64,000 nt of DNA from Aspidapion aeneum (GCA_963576565.1 OY755038.1:200977013-201041012), one strand, 5' to 3'; numbered from the stretch's first letter, positions 22,079 to 34,974 are shown. Translations and numbers: made by a program. The notes: generated by a model from the letters alone, not told the origin.

Positions 22079-24951
22079 TGAATAGAGGCCAAAATAGGGG
22101 GGTTACACTACAAAAGGTCCGGTAGTTCTGAATTTTGGATATGTTGTTAAGCTCAGGAGGGTAGTTAAAAATCTGAGTTTTCGTCACCCCCACCCCTGTG
22201 CTCCCTCCGCCATCTTGAAAAAACCACCAGAAATTGGCACTTTTTTTAGTTTTTTGCCTTTAATTTCGTTTCAGTATACCAAATCGCAAAAAGAGTTATA
22301 TGAAGTTTTTTAGAGGACATAATTAACTGTAACTGTTGTTCTACGGTTAGTGATAACGGAGCTAGGTAATTTTTAAAAATGACTAAATTCACGTGCTTGG
22401 GCAAATTTTCATTTTTTTTTCAACTTTACACGGTAACACTTTGTTGTAACGTAAAAATTCGAAGAAAATATCTTGTAGAGAATTTAATTATCTACAAAAC
22501 ACTGTATTTAAGTAATTTTTATAATTATTTTGAAGGGGTGGAAGTACCATTAAACAATGTTGTGCAAGTCAGTACAGCAGTTAAAGATCCGAGTTTATAC
22601 AATTATAATTACTGTCGACGTTTCGTAAAAAACGCAAAAATTTTTTTTTTCAATTTCTGACTCAAATCTTTTGTTTTGAAAAATTTAAGAAAAAAAGACC
22701 CATATACAGGATGTTTTAAGTTCCAGTGTCCACCATTGCTAACTCTCGTATTATTTAAAAAAATAAAAAACGTGCCGTTTAAAGCACTAAATTTTTTGGT
22801 AATTTTTGATATTAATGGATGCTTCAGGAGTGTTACCCATAACATTTATTACGTTTTGTGATACATCGTTTAAAAGGAAATTTTATTGTCCACCCAGTAG
22901 AAGAGAAAATTTTATCGTAAGAAGCTTAGTTTTGAAGAAAATTGCATAAAAAATGTAACAAAATTAATTTGTTTGGTGATTTTAAAAAATTGTTTTAAAT
23001 TAAGGACACCACTGGAGCGGTAATAATAAAATATTTTTAGCTCACACATATACTATACTATAGTAGTGTGAGCTATGGTGATCCTAATTTTTAACATGTT
23101 ATACACCGCTTTGAAAGGAAATTTTATTATCTACAATGAAGTAGAAAATACTTTTTTGATAAAGGGCTTGGTTTTTAAGAAAATCAAATAAAACCTGTGC
23201 AAAACATAATTACAAAAAAAAATAAATGACCCCCATGTACGGACCTCGCTGGCGGGTTCGTTTTAAGTCAAACCCCATCGAGTTGTACACTGATAAAAAG
23301 GGAATTTCATTGTCAATAAAGTGCAGTATAGCAATTTTTCACATTCAGCTTAGTTTTAAAAAAAATTAGATGAAATTTGTAACAAAAATATTTTAATTTG
23401 TGATTTTTTAAAATTGGTTTAATTTATGGGCGCCTATGAAGTTATTACCATGAAACCAATCCGACTTTGTTATACACCATTTAAAAGTAAATTTTATTAT
23501 CTACAATAAAGTGTAAAACACATTTTTTGATAAAAGGTTTGGTTTTTAAGAAAATCGAATAAAATATGTAACAGAATTAATTTTTTTGGTGATTTAAAAA
23601 AAATTGTTTTAAATTAAGCACACCACTGGAGCGGTAAATATGACATATTTTTTACCGTTTTACACAACGTTTAAAAGGAAATTTTATTATCTACAATGAA
23701 GTAAAAACAATTTTTTTGATAATAATAATTTTCAGAAAATCAAATAAATCCTGTGCAAAACATCCCGTCGCTGGCGGGTTCGTTGTAAGTCAAACTCCAT
23801 CGAGTTACACACCGTTGAAAAGAGAATTTTACTGTCAATTGCATTATAGCATTTTTTTAAATTAGGCCTAGTTTTTGAAAAAATTAGATAAAACTTGAAA
23901 CAAAAATATTTTAATTTGTGATTTTTTAAAATTGGTTAAATTTACGGGCGCCTCTGAATTTATAACCATGAAACCAATCCGACTTTCTTGTAAAGCATTT
24001 TAAAGAAAATTTTATTTGCTACAATAATGTATAACACATTTTGTTCTATAGACCTTGGTTTAAAAAAAAATCGAATAAATAATGGAAAAAACATGGATAT
24101 TTTTTGACTTTTTTAAATGACTTCAATTAACGGACGCCGCTGAAGAGTTTATAAATAGTTGACCCCCATCGAATTGTACCTTTTTCAAAAGGAAATTTCA
24201 TTGTCTATAATAAAGTATATTACACATTTTTCTCTTAGATGCGTATTTTTTGAGAAAATTTGAGAAAACCTAAATATGTTAGATTTTGGGTGGTCTGGGG
24301 GGGTTTTTAAAGAGGTGGTTAGTTTAAGGAGGTGTTTGACCCCTCTCTTACCTTTTTGTACGTCACTAAATTTACACAAAAAAATAAAAATAAATAAAAA
24401 ACGTGCCGTTTAAAGCACTAAATTTAAAAAAATGATTATTTTCTAACTTACTTACTTTAAGTTAAAAGTTACTCCCACTCCATTACAATATTTAAAAATA
24501 CATTTAAAGAATGGATTTTATAGCTGATAAAATTCTCTGCAAGATATGTTCTTAGAACTTTTACCCTAGAACAAAGTATTTCTGAGCTTATGCCGTCTAA
24601 AGTAGAAAAAATCTGAAAATTTGCCCAAGCACGTGATTTTAGTCATTTTTGGAAATTACCTAGTTCCGTTACTACTGCTCGCAGAACAACCATAGTACCA
24701 CACGATTGTAGATAATTATATCCTCTAAAAAATTTCATATAACTCTTTTTGCGATTTAGTGTACTGGAACGAAGTTACAGGCAAAAAACTACAATAAGTG
24801 CCAATTTTTAATGGTTTTTTCAAGATGGCGGAGGAAGCACAGGGGTAGGGGTGACGAAAACTCAGATTTTTAAGAACCCTTTCGACCTTAATAACATATC
24901 CAACATTCAGAACTACCGGACCTTTTGTAGGGCAAAACTCCTCTATTCATT
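22079..24951. mobile_element. Large foldback element, about 2.9 kb
   Basis: Inverted termini of about 330 bp span 22079-22412 and 24616-24951. TGAATAGAGG lies at both outer ends, and CTACAAAAGGTCCGGTAGTT and AATCGCAAAAAGAGTTATAT each occur in inverted orientation in the two arms. The interior holds tandem modules of about 0.5-0.6 kb marked by CACCACTGGAGCGGTAA (23009 and 23622) and ATGAAACCAATCCGACTTT (about 23450 and 23968). No transposase is present. The superfamily and target duplication are not resolved. Confidence 0.7.
23038..23086 (-). mobile_element. Right-end fragment of a Helentron-like element
   Basis: The AGCTCACACATATACTATAC...GTGTGAGCT hairpin followed by ATGGTGATCCTAATTTTT is the reverse complement of the right terminus of the elements at 19.4 and 29.8 kb. 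Only this end is present, nested in the foldback element. Confidence 0.65.
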
Positions 24952-25209
24952 GTACTATAACCCGATTTGTGATATTTCAACTACGTTGAGTGTTTTTATT
25001 GTCGTATGATACAGATTTTGGGAATGGAACCTCACCCTGTAGTTTTACCTATAAGAGAAGTTCCCAAACTATTTTCTATGGCGCCCCCTTTTTGAAATCT
25101 TGAATTGGTCACGCCCCCCTACAAAAAGAACATTTATTTAAAAAACATTCTGATTTACTTAATCTAGTTTTGATCTAGTCCGAAGGCTGCTGCTACGCGA
25201 AGCCCGGTG

Positions 25210-25323
25210 CCCACCTGGGACTTTCTTGTGCGTGCCCGCGCACGCGTCACATGACTGCGATACCATTTCATATTGAGATCATGTGACGCGTGAGCGGGCA
25301 CCCACGAGAAAGTCGTAGGTGGG
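25210..25323. repeat. Imperfect long hairpin
   Basis: The left arm (about 25210-25253, CACCTGGGACTTTC...CGCGTCACATGA) pairs with the right arm (about 25279-25323, TCATGTGACGCG...GAAAGTCGTAGGTGG) around a 25-bp loop. It is far more GC-rich than its surroundings. Confidence 0.6.
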
Positions 25324-25680
25324 AATCTGGTGTGACGTAACGTCTGTCCGTGGGTGTGTGTCTGTCCGGCCCACGGTAGCTCCGGAACCGCTAAACCGAT
25401 TTTCATGCGACTTTCAGGAAAAATAGTGCGCGACACTGTAACGATCTGAAAGAAGTTTGGTTGAAATCCATTGATGTAAATGAGAGTTTGTTGACAGTTA
25501 AATAATTGAAAAATGGTATCTTTTTAACGGAACATCGCATCAATATACGGTTTCCAGAATATTGTAGAACTTTTTTCTTAACAATTCGTAAGACTTCGTA
25601 AGAGCTTTCGTTTTGAGTTATTTCTAAAAATCGGTTTTCAAGACTGAGTCCTTTTATATAGGGTCTATTTTTCATAAACG
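25324..25680. repeat. Dispersed repeat shared with the 48.2 kb region
   Basis: Words GTAACGTCTGTC, CCGCTAAACCGATTTTCAT and CAGGAAAAATAGTG occur here and, diverged, at about 48170-48290. This is probably part of an interspersed element. No coding sequence is seen; the minus-strand frame at 25164-25436 is an artefact of this repeat. Confidence 0.5.
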
Positions 25681-25686
25681 GTCTGT

Positions 25687-25746
<60 letters not shown>
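25687..25746. repeat. (TA)n microsatellite
   Basis: About 30 uninterrupted TA units. The apparent Ile-Tyr repeat protein on the minus strand is just this microsatellite. Confidence 0.95.
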
Positions 25747-25751
<5 letters not shown>

Positions 25752-25926
25752 CATTGATATGATCCTTGAATATAAATCACTTGTCAATTCATTCTCGTCT
25801 TGTTCATTTCGTACGCTTCGTCCTGTACTTAAATATAAGTTTTTAGGAGTAAAATAAATATAAAACAATAAGCCCTTATTACATAAACCATTTTAGCCTG
25901 TTTGCGTTAAGTGTTAAGTTGTATTA

Positions 25927-26355
25927 GATAGTTTAAGTTGTGCTACGTATTTTTACGTAAAACTGCACGTTAAGCGCTCTACGTTTTGTACCAAATTTGA
26001 GTTTAAGTTGAATGTTTTTACGTTACCATAACAAGTCTACTAATAGCAGAGAATGTGGAATTCGGCAGTGTGTTTTTTTGATGTTACAATTTTATTTTTT
26101 GTCTTTTCAACTACAGTAAGAATATATTTGAAGAATCGTATTACTGGAAATGGAAATTATCGTCTAGGCCTCATTTTTCGATCGGTCAATCAACCAATTC
26201 TATTCTTTGGTAACGTTAAGGTGCCCGCAGACTGCTGTAAGCTAAAGTAAATACGTAAGCTCCTAACGTGACTTGTCGACGGTGTGACGAAGTGCGCTTG
26301 CCTAACTGTCAAATCTCATGCTTACGTAAAAATACGTAGCACAACTTAAACTATC
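25927..26355. mobile_element. 429-bp MITE with 34-bp perfect TIRs and 5-bp target duplication
   Basis: Both ends carry a perfect 34-bp inverted repeat beginning GATAGTTTAAGTTGTGCTAC (25927-25960 and 26322-26355). The site is flanked by an exact TATTA duplication (25922-25926 and 26356-26360). There is no transposase. A 5-bp duplication with GATAG termini does not match a superfamily I can name with confidence. Confidence 0.85.
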
Positions 26356-26390
26356 TATTATTGCAGCAGCGCCGTAGAGGAACTGTTGTA

Positions 26391-28119
26391 TATCCCAAGT
26401 AACATTATTACCACTCAAGGTTTTATTAATTTGGTTCCAAGGTTATTTAGAGGGTGCTGTTATGGCTTTTAGGACCAATTTGGCTACAAAAAGGTAATTT
26501 ATATTGCCAATTACCCAAAGAGGTGTTATACAACCAAAAAGTGTTCTTCTGTCCCTTTTAGAAACTTTTGGTTTTATTGATTTCTGGTTTATAAAGATGG
26601 TCTTATAAAACCCTTTTACCTAAAGTTTTTAAAAAGAAATAAATATAAACTTTGGTCTTTTAGTTTTTTTCATTACTTTAGGTCATAACAAAAGTGTTTT
26701 TTATAATAGAGCTAAAAGGTTACCTTATATCCTTTTGTTTTTGTAGTTACCAGTAGTTTAATAGTAAATATGAGTATATAGGCGGCCATATAGAACCTAG
26801 TTTCCTTAAGGTTTTTAAGAGTGGTAAATATAAACTTTAGACTTTTGGTTTTTCCCATTACTTTTAGGCATTTTAAACAGGTTTTATTGGAAGGCCTAAA
26901 GTTAAACTTAATTCTTTTGTATTTATTTACCCATAGCTGCTTATTAAATATTATTTAAATAGGCGGTCATATAAAACTTTGTTTCCTTAAGGGTTCTAAC
27001 AGAAGTAAATAAATACTTTCGTATTTTAGTTTTTACTAGTACTAGTACAGATTGGTACCTACCTATTGCAAGATTGATTATTTATTATCCTCCTGGGTAG
27101 GGCACCCAAGCCTAGATAAGGCCTGTTTAAACGGCCAATATAAGAGGTTTCCCTCCAACCTGCAGGCACAACGGATATCATTGCACTGGCCCGCCTGATT
27201 GTGTGCAAATTGCACGATAAAAAGCATTTAAATTTAACACAACACTTTAAAAATAAATACAAACAATTTAAGTGAGGTTATGTTCACTATGTTTACCTTC
27301 TCTTTTTTATTGGTTTCATAAGCGCACTCAAAAATCCTTGTTGCGATAGAGTAACAAATAAAACCAAGTGATCACTATAAAACGATAATGGCGTATATAG
27401 AATTATTTTAAAAATATTGTAAACAGAAAATATTTATCTAGTCGTTTTAGCAGTGTTTTTTAACAATAATTTTACTTTAATTTTGATTTATGTAAACCAA
27501 ACAGACTTTTTTAATGGTGAATAGTGTAAATTATTTTTTTTTATTTTAAATATTTGTTATTTAGTTATCATAAAACTATTAAAAAGCATTTGTGAGCTGG
27601 CGCTTGTTTTGAGAGCTTTTTAGATACGATTTTATCAGAAAAATAAGTCTGGCAATAATTTTGCGACTCTGACATTTTTGGCAATTTTATGACCTAAATT
27701 ATTTTATATAGCCATTGTGAATCTAAAATATCGCTTAAGCTTTTATAGGAAAAATTCTTTACTCTAAAGGTATTATGGTATTCAACAGAATTGCCAGGAT
27801 ACCAAATTACCAAATCTAGTTTTATAACAGGATAGAGGACGTTTCTGAGTTGCTTTTAGAACCAGGCATATTAGGCTCTAAAAGGTTCTATACTGGTAGA
27901 ACCGCTAGAGGGCGAAGCTAGCGTTTATTTCTTATGGTTTTGTAATGAGTTTAATACATAGGTTGCCACCACCAATTGGGGAGTCCAATTTAGGTCTAAG
28001 GGGTATATAAGGGTAATGGGAACGTGCTAGCGACCAAAAATTGAAACTAATGGTTTTAAGGAAAGGCGCTGGCAACCTTTTAGCTTCTGCTATAAATAAA
28101 GAAATGTTACTTGGGATTA
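26391..28119. mobile_element. Element with TCCCAAGTAACATT terminal inverted repeats
   Basis: TATCCCAAGTAACATT at 26391 is mirrored by AATGTTACTTGGGATTA at 28103-28119. The interior contains degenerate internal repeats built on the motif CTTTTGGTTTTTYCCATTAC (about 26670, 26855 and 27030). No transposase domain was found, and a target duplication is not evident. Confidence 0.55.
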
Positions 28120-28124
28120 CACGT

Positions 28125-29760
28125 ACGGTAAGGCTTATTAAGCACTCGTGTGTTTATCACTTACTTAATATAAACAGAGTCGGACTTCGCCTAAAAATTG
28201 ATCCGGGCGCTAATTGAGATTACTGGCCACAGGCTCGAACTCATAAGAAATTTTAGGCAGGAAATTAATGAGGGTTTTTGTGTTTTTGCAGGTACAGGGT
28301 TGCACTGCTGTCGTCCGTCTGTGTGTATTTGGTGAAATTTTAATTGCATGTAGATCTGATCTATAGCGAATGGACTGCAGGTAGTCTGTACAGAAATGGA
28401 AAACATTAAGCTTTTTTTGGTAATGGCCCGTTGGCCCATTCCAGGCCTGAATAAACTATTATACTACATGTAAATAAGAATGGAATTTTTAAAAACTGAC
28501 TTTAGTGTGCTTTTGGCATTACAGTACTTTTGTGTAAACAAAAATTTGAATTAAATAAAATGTACAAGAAACTTAATAAGCTCCCGGAACTTATTTTAAT
28601 TTTATATTTTAAAAGTAACAAATGTTTACACGACCACCGATTCTTTAATGTTGACTTTTGTATAAATTGTTCACATGATACCTATTTATATGGTCTATAT
28701 CCTAATGTCTGGTGATTTCATTAAAAATATAAACTACTCATTAACACTATGCAACGCTTTAAAAAAGAAAATTTAGAAAAATCCAAAAAGTCCCCTGAAT
28801 AGTGCCTGGTAAGTACCTACCTATCCTGCCATCAATGAATTAATACTTATTCCAGCAGCGCTTTTCTTCAAGCAAACCTACCCAAACATCTGATTAGATC
28901 AATTTATTTATACCTTGTTCACAGTGATCTTCAATATCTTGCAGCAATTTGGTGTGCTACTCATAGCTAATAAAGCCAAAAAAATGTTTGCAAAACAAAG
29001 CTATAAAAAATATTTATGGTCTTTCTAATAGTATAATACAAGAAAATACAAATTTTTAATATTGAGTTTAGAACAGATTAACAACAAACTAAAACTAAAC
29101 ATTTTTTTTAAGTCTTGTTGACTTTCTACTATCTGATATTTTGTACCAGAAGTAAACTTAGGTATATGTATTTTATTGTATTTTAGTGGTTATGTTCCTT
29201 GTATTTGTGATACTAGTGTCAAGTACTGTACTTTGTTACTATGTTCAACGGCGGCACGTAAATAGTTTTAACCTTAAATAAAAATAAGTTGTAATTTAGT
29301 TAGATTTTTAAGTATGAATCTGTATAAATTATAATATTTATTGGTTTAATAAAGCATTTTCAATTCAAACAACAGAAAAAAGAGAAATCTTCCGCGAATA
29401 ATTGTATCTTATTGGTCTGTGAATTTATTTTACTCCCTTTTGATCGTAATCACATATTTGTTGGAATTTGTTGTATAGCAAAAAACCTAGTATTAGATTA
29501 ATAAAATATATCTAATAATTTATCATGCAAAATAAATTACATATATAAATATTTAATATATTTAAATATAAAAAATTTTATTTCATTTTAAAAAATACAC
29601 CCCATATATAAAAAGAAATATAATTGAAGACAAATATTTTTTCGAATTAAGGCATATACCATTCTTAAAACCAATAAAATACTTTTTGCCACTTGCTTTC
29701 TCATATTAGTCCTCTGTGCGCTAGGAACAATTGTTTTTGTAAAAGCGTCAGGAAAACATA
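28125..29760. other. Gene-free stretch
   Basis: No supported gene is seen. Open frames at 28191-28439 (minus) and 28530-28715 have no domain signature. The last approximately 300 bp match the 3' flank of genes F and G (AAATTACATATATAAATATT-like and ACTTGCTTTCTCATATTAG segments). Confidence 0.4.
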
Positions 29761-29765
29761 AAAAA

Positions 29766-30328
29766 ATACTCTGCCAATATATGGGCCCCTAAGCTCACAC
29801 TAGGTACTATAGTTATGTGAGCTAATATAACTAAAAACTGAAATATATTTTATTCAACTCCACACTAAATTACCTTTTGTTTGATACCACACAAGCCATG
29901 TTTTGACTTAAACTCAAATTTTTGAAATCCACCCCCACCCTTAAAAAAAACAAAAACTAAAATGTATTTTGTTGAACTCCGGACTTAATTACCTTTCGTT
30001 TGATATCACACACGCCATATTTTCACTTAAACTCTAATTTTTGAAATATACCCCCACCCTTTTTTTAAAAATAAATTAAAATGTATTTTGTTTAACTCCA
30101 GACTCAATTACCTTTCGTTTGATATCACACACGCCATATTTTCACATAAACTCTAATTTTTGAAATCTATCCCCACCCTTTTATTTGGTTTGTGTTCGGT
30201 GGATTTTGTTCATTTTTAAATGGGACCATCTCGACCCAAGATCCAGCCCAGGTACCAAATTTCATTAAAATCGGCCAAGCGGTTTTTGAGTTATGCGCGT
30301 TGGTCGTTACAGACAGACATACAGACAC

Positions 30329-30367
<39 letters not shown>

Positions 30368-30368
30368 T

Positions 30369-30402
<34 letters not shown>

Positions 30403-30542
30403 GGCGCAACAAAAAAGTTTCAAAATCATCTGAAACTCAAAGATATATAAAAATTTTTGAAATCGGAGCAACTTTTTTTTTCTCGAAAAAATTAGGATCA
30501 CCATAGCTCACACTACTATAGTATAGTATATGTGTGAGCTAA
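29766..30542 (+). mobile_element. Helentron/DINE-like element, tandem copy 1
   Basis: Same layout as the element in gene C: ACTCTGCCAATATATGGGCC start, left hairpin, three AATTACCTTT repeats, CCAAATTTCATTAAAATCGG core, (CAGA)n at about 30310-30400, GATCACCATAGCTCACAC and right hairpin. It is followed directly by a second copy in the same orientation. Confidence 0.75.
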
Positions 30543-31102
30543 TACTCTGCCAATATATGGGCCCCTAAGCTCACACTAGGTACTATAGTTATAGTGTACG
30601 TGTGAGCTAATATAACTAAAAACTTAAATATATTTTATTTAACTCCAGACTAAATTACCTTTTGTGTGATACCACACAAGCCATGTTTTGACTTAAACTC
30701 AAATTTTTGAAATCTACCCCCACCCTTAAAAAAAACAAAAAACTAAAATGTATTTTGTTAAACTCCGGACTCAATTACCTTTCGTTTGATATCACACACG
30801 CCATATTTTCACTTAAACTCTAATTTTTAAAATATACCCCCACCCTTTTTTTTTAAATAAATTAAAATGTATTTTGTTTAACTGCAGACTCAATTACCTT
30901 TCGTTTGATATCACACACGCCATATTTTCACATAAACTCTAATTTTTGAAATCTACCCCCACCCTTTTATTTGGTTTCTGTTCGGTGGATTTTGTTCATT
31001 TTTAAATGGGACCATCTCGACCCAAGACCCAGCCTAGGTACCAAATTTCATTAAAATCGGCCAAGCGGTTTTTGAGTTATGCGCGTTGGTCGTTACAGAC
31101 AT

Positions 31103-31133
<31 letters not shown>

Positions 31134-31333
31134 TACAGACATACAGACATACAGACATACAGACAGACCGACAGACAGACAGACAGACAGACGGCGCAAC
31201 AAAAAAGTTTCAAAATCATCTGAAACGCAAAGATATATAAAATTTTTTGAAATCGGAGCAACTTTTTTTTTCTCGAAAAAATTAGGATCACCATAGCTCA
31301 CACTACTATAGTATAGTATATGTGTGAGCTAAT
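30543..31333 (+). mobile_element. Helentron/DINE-like element, tandem copy 2
   Basis: Head-to-tail with the preceding copy and near-identical in order and content, with (CAGA)n mixed with CATA units at about 31098-31190. The paralogous flank at about 43770-43800 runs from ACATAAAAAC directly into ATAAAATTACAA, giving an empty site for the whole tandem pair. Confidence 0.75.
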
Positions 31334-31895
31334 AAAATTACAATAAAAATCATATCCCGCTACTTCTTAAAAAAAAGTGTTTTAGTGAAATTTTATATCT
31401 TACCTTTAGAGTATAACAACCAAGGCATTTCACAAGCAATCTTATCAATAAAAAATTCAAATCTATATAGTTTCCACACTACTGCGGTAAAGTAGAATTT
31501 TCTGCACTAAAAATAGTGTGGAAAAGCACTTTTTCCACATGTTTGTTGAAAATAGCTATTTTTCTAACAACTGCGGAAAATCGATTTTCCCGCATGCAAA
31601 TGCCGTTGACAGAACGATGCAAAGAGTTCTGCCAGCATTTAAGTCCCTGAAATAATTTGTTAAACATTTAGAAAGTCCTTTCTGTGAAATATTGTACTTG
31701 GTACTTGAATGGATTTTTCTTTAATCAAGTTCAGATAAAAATTAGTAAAAATTATTAACTGGTATTATAAAATGCAGTCTTTTAGATTGAAATATGAAAA
31801 ACAAAAATCAAATAATGTGTTTCTAAAATAATGTATTTTTCTCTATTTACAATAAATTAAGATTGAGACCCCACAGGGGCTACACTTCGCACATC

Positions 31896-33743
31896 CTAAT
31901 ATCCATAAACTTTGTAGGATCCATCGTGGTACAAAGCCTTACTATGATCATGCACGTATTCTCTTTCATATTCGTGACCAGCGGCGTAGGCTACAACTGG
32001 AGCGTAGTGGGCTACAAGTGGAGACGCACGAGTTAGAACTGGGCCATGTTCAGCGACAACTGGAGCAGCGAGTCTGCTGGTAGAGATGGTACCAGATGGG
32101 CCAGCTACGATAACGTCTTCAGACCCAAGTGCAGCACTGCGACCAGGGGCGTAATGAGTTACACCAGGGGCGTAACGTGCTAAAGCTGGAGCGTAACGAG
32201 CAACAGCTGGGGCGTAACGAGCTACAGCTGGGACGTAATGAGTTACAGCTGGGGCGTAACGAGCTACAACTGGGGCGGCATGGGCTACGATTCCTGAGTG
32301 TTCTTCGTGGATGATTTGGCCTCCAGGTGCTACGGCAGAGATTACGCTACCGTCGTTGCCGACTACGGAGGTCTTGCTGCTAGGTCCTTGCAAGATTTTG
32401 GCTGAGGGGCCAACGAGCACACCAGCTTGGGCGGCAACAAAGCAAGCTATGAAGGCGATGAGTACCTGAAAATTTTAAAAAGTTGTTTTTTAATTTAATG
32501 GGAAAGTACAATTACCAAAATTAGACCAGTGTAGATTTTAAAAAGGCAAAATAGGGTAAAAATTTGTAACAGCATGAAAACTATAGGAAATGAAAGAAAA
32601 TATATTGCAGCTAACATGAAAAATAAATTAGACTCGATCCGAGTTATAAGGGTGAAATGAAGTAAACTTTTAGGGATGGTAACAGATTTTCACAGTTTTT
32701 TCCAAAAGTAGACTCCTATTAAAAAAAGTTAAATACAAAAGTGATAGTTAATAAAAAGGTCTACAACTTTTTTTAACAATTTTTTTACCTATCGATAAAA
32801 ATCGAAAAAACCGGTTTTTTCATTTTTGATTTATATCTTTATATTTTGCAGTGAAGTCCGGATATAGTAAACTCGAAGATTGTAAATTTTTTTTTGGGTA
32901 TTTTAAACGGGGTTTACTATAAGCGAGTGTTCATTATAAACGGGTTCGCTATATGCGGACTTCACTGTATTTTGATTTAAAACCCAAAATAAGGCTCCAT
33001 TTTCACAACAGTATGCCCAAGTACTGGAAGCAGATTTTTTTTTAAAAACTGCTTGTATTTTTCGTTAAAATATCTATTTTTAGATTATTTAAAAAAAATA
33101 AACATCACTATAGAAACATTTTCCAAGAAATACGAAAAAGTGACACGCTGAAAACAAAAATTGCACAGTAGTTTTTGTTTTTTTAACCTCTCTAAGTCTT
33201 CAAGAAAAAAACAACCCGTTTCTAAACAAAAAAAATTGCTTTCAGAACTTGGGCATTTTCGGTTGAAAATGAGGCCTCGGTTAAGGTTTTAAATCAAAAT
33301 AACATATAAAAATCAATAAAAAAAACTGCAACATATTTAAGACACAAATAGGTATAAATATTGACCAAATTTTGTGAAAAAGAAAAGTAAGTTTTGAAAA
33401 TAAAAATCAAAATTGAAAAAAACCGTCTTTATTTTCAATTTTTCTCGGAAAATTTTAGGTTATGTAAAACAATAGGAGAATAGAAGACCCAGTTTCGATA
33501 AAACTGCAAAAATAATTATCCACCCCTAAAAGCTCACCCCATTTCACCCTAATAGCTCGGATCGAGTCTAGTTTTATTTTCCTATTAACTGCATAGTTTT
33601 TATTTAATTTTCAATAGTTTTTAAGCTGTTACTAATTTTCCCTTCCAAAATGTTTCTGCATTGTTCTAAAAATGCCGCATTGATATATGTATGTGAAAGC
33701 ACTTTCTGCAAATTAATAACTAATATTGTACCTGAGGATTCAT
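31896..33743 (-). CDS. Cuticular protein gene D (two exons, ARYAPAV type)
   Basis: Minus strand: exon 1 (33743-33732, MNPQ, donor GTACAA), intron of 1266 bp, exon 2 (32465-31896, acceptor TTTTCAG). The 193-aa product has a signal peptide (MNPQVLIAFIACFVAAQA), head VLVGPSAKILQGPSSKTSVV, GGQIIHEEHSG, about six RYAPAVA/THYAPG heptads, GPSGTIST at about 126-133, and tail HDGSYKVYGY. It is closest to F and G, with the same length. Its intron holds a 119-bp MITE. Head-to-head with gene E, about 4 kb apart. Function as a structural cuticle protein is inferred from composition and secretion signal. Confidence 0.85.
32849..32967. mobile_element. 119-bp MITE in the intron of gene D
   Basis: Ends CAGTGAAGTCCGGATATAG and CTATATGCGGACTTCACTG form inverted repeats. 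TATTTTG flanks both sides (32842-32848 and 32968-32974), a probable 7-bp target duplication. The introns of F and E are uninterrupted at this place. The termini resemble pogo/Tigger-type MITEs, but the duplication length argues against simple TA insertion. Confidence 0.75.
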
Positions 33744-33786
33744 TGTAGATTTATGGATATGTTTCTGCAGCTATTGATAATCAAAT

Positions 33787-33822
33787 ACTGATACGCTTAG
33801 CTAAAATTAAATTGTTTTTATA
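33787..33822 (-). promoter_or_regulatory. Core promoter of gene D
   Basis: Minus-strand TATAAAAAC from 33822 and TCAGT-class initiator (here GTATCAGTATTTG on the coding strand) with its A at 33789. The predicted 5' UTR is 46 nt, to the ATG at 33743. Confidence 0.75.
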
Positions 33823-33849
33823 ATAAAATTATAATTGAAACTTGCTTAA

Positions 33850-34970
33850 CCTTAATGACTTGTTTAATGAAGATACATTTTGGGTGGTACCAATTCGTCC
33901 GCGCTTTTATAATTTTTGCATTATTTTTACAATTTACCCAAAATTTCGGGGGCTTACTGTTAACATAAACCCCGGATAAGTAGGTCTGATAAAATATACC
34001 GGTTGGTCTTTTAATTTATGTGCCGGTGTAAATGTTATCTACGACCAACCAATAATATTGGTCTAATGGCCCATTTATTTTCCTAGGATAATAATGAACC
34101 TTAGACGTGAAGCACAAGAGGTTTTATTAAAGACTTATTTATAGTTACGAAAATTTCCAAATTTTTTTCATCATATAAAAAAGTTCAAAATATTGTAAAT
34201 TGTTTCAAAATTTGAAAAAAAATCAGAACTTATATTTACAAACTTAAAATATAAACGGAGTGTAATTTAAATGATGCACCAAACTTTAAGAAATGGTACG
34301 AAAGTAGAAAAGTTCAAAAGTAGACAAAAAAATGAAATAACTTTTGATTTTTTATTTTTAAGTTAGAGCATTTCTTAATTTTGAAGAGGGTTGGAAAGCT
34401 GTGAAATATAATAATAGTAAATTTGACAATATCAAATAATTTTGTGACTTATTATGATAAAAAAAATGTTCCATTTTGTTTCCCTAAAAAACTATAGGTC
34501 AATTTTTTTTAAGAATTAATTTTTTTGTAAACTATTAAATTTACAGAAAAAAAATCAGATTTGTTTTTGAATGCTTCTAAACGCGTTTTTATAAATAGGT
34601 ACAGACAATAGTAGTATTAGCACAACTTTTAATAACGTTAATTTAAATTTAAAAAAAAAACATATTTTTGATAATATTTTGAATATTTTTTTAAACTAAT
34701 TTTAATACTTCTTATTAGCTTTAATATATTGCATAACTCTAGAAAATATTGACTATTTGTTGTAATTTTAAAAAAAAGTTATAACAAAACATTTTTTTAA
34801 ACTTCTTTTTTGTTTTGATCTTTTTTGCCGCCCCTTATAGCTAAGTGCATTATTTAAATTATATCCCGTAAACTTTCCTTTTTTTTGTGGGCAAACTTGA
34901 GATTATCAAGTAGGTAATCTATAACAGTAACATTCTGAGTCTAAATACTTTTTCATTATAATTTTTCCAT
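33850..34970. other. Gene-free AT-rich spacer between D and E
   Basis: No gene or bounded element is recognised in this very A/T-rich stretch. The first approximately 80 bp are shared with the upstream flanks of the other genes (GACTTGTTTAATGAAGATAC). Confidence 0.45.
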
Positions 34971-34974
34971 GGGT

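Noticed and set aside
22079..24951. CRISPR-like array of regularly spaced repeats
   Set aside because: The modules are 0.5-0.6 kb, A/T-rich and within inverted ends in a eukaryotic genome. They are foldback-element internals.
25665..25868. Ile-Tyr repeat protein on the minus strand
   Set aside because: It is a translation of the (TA)n microsatellite.
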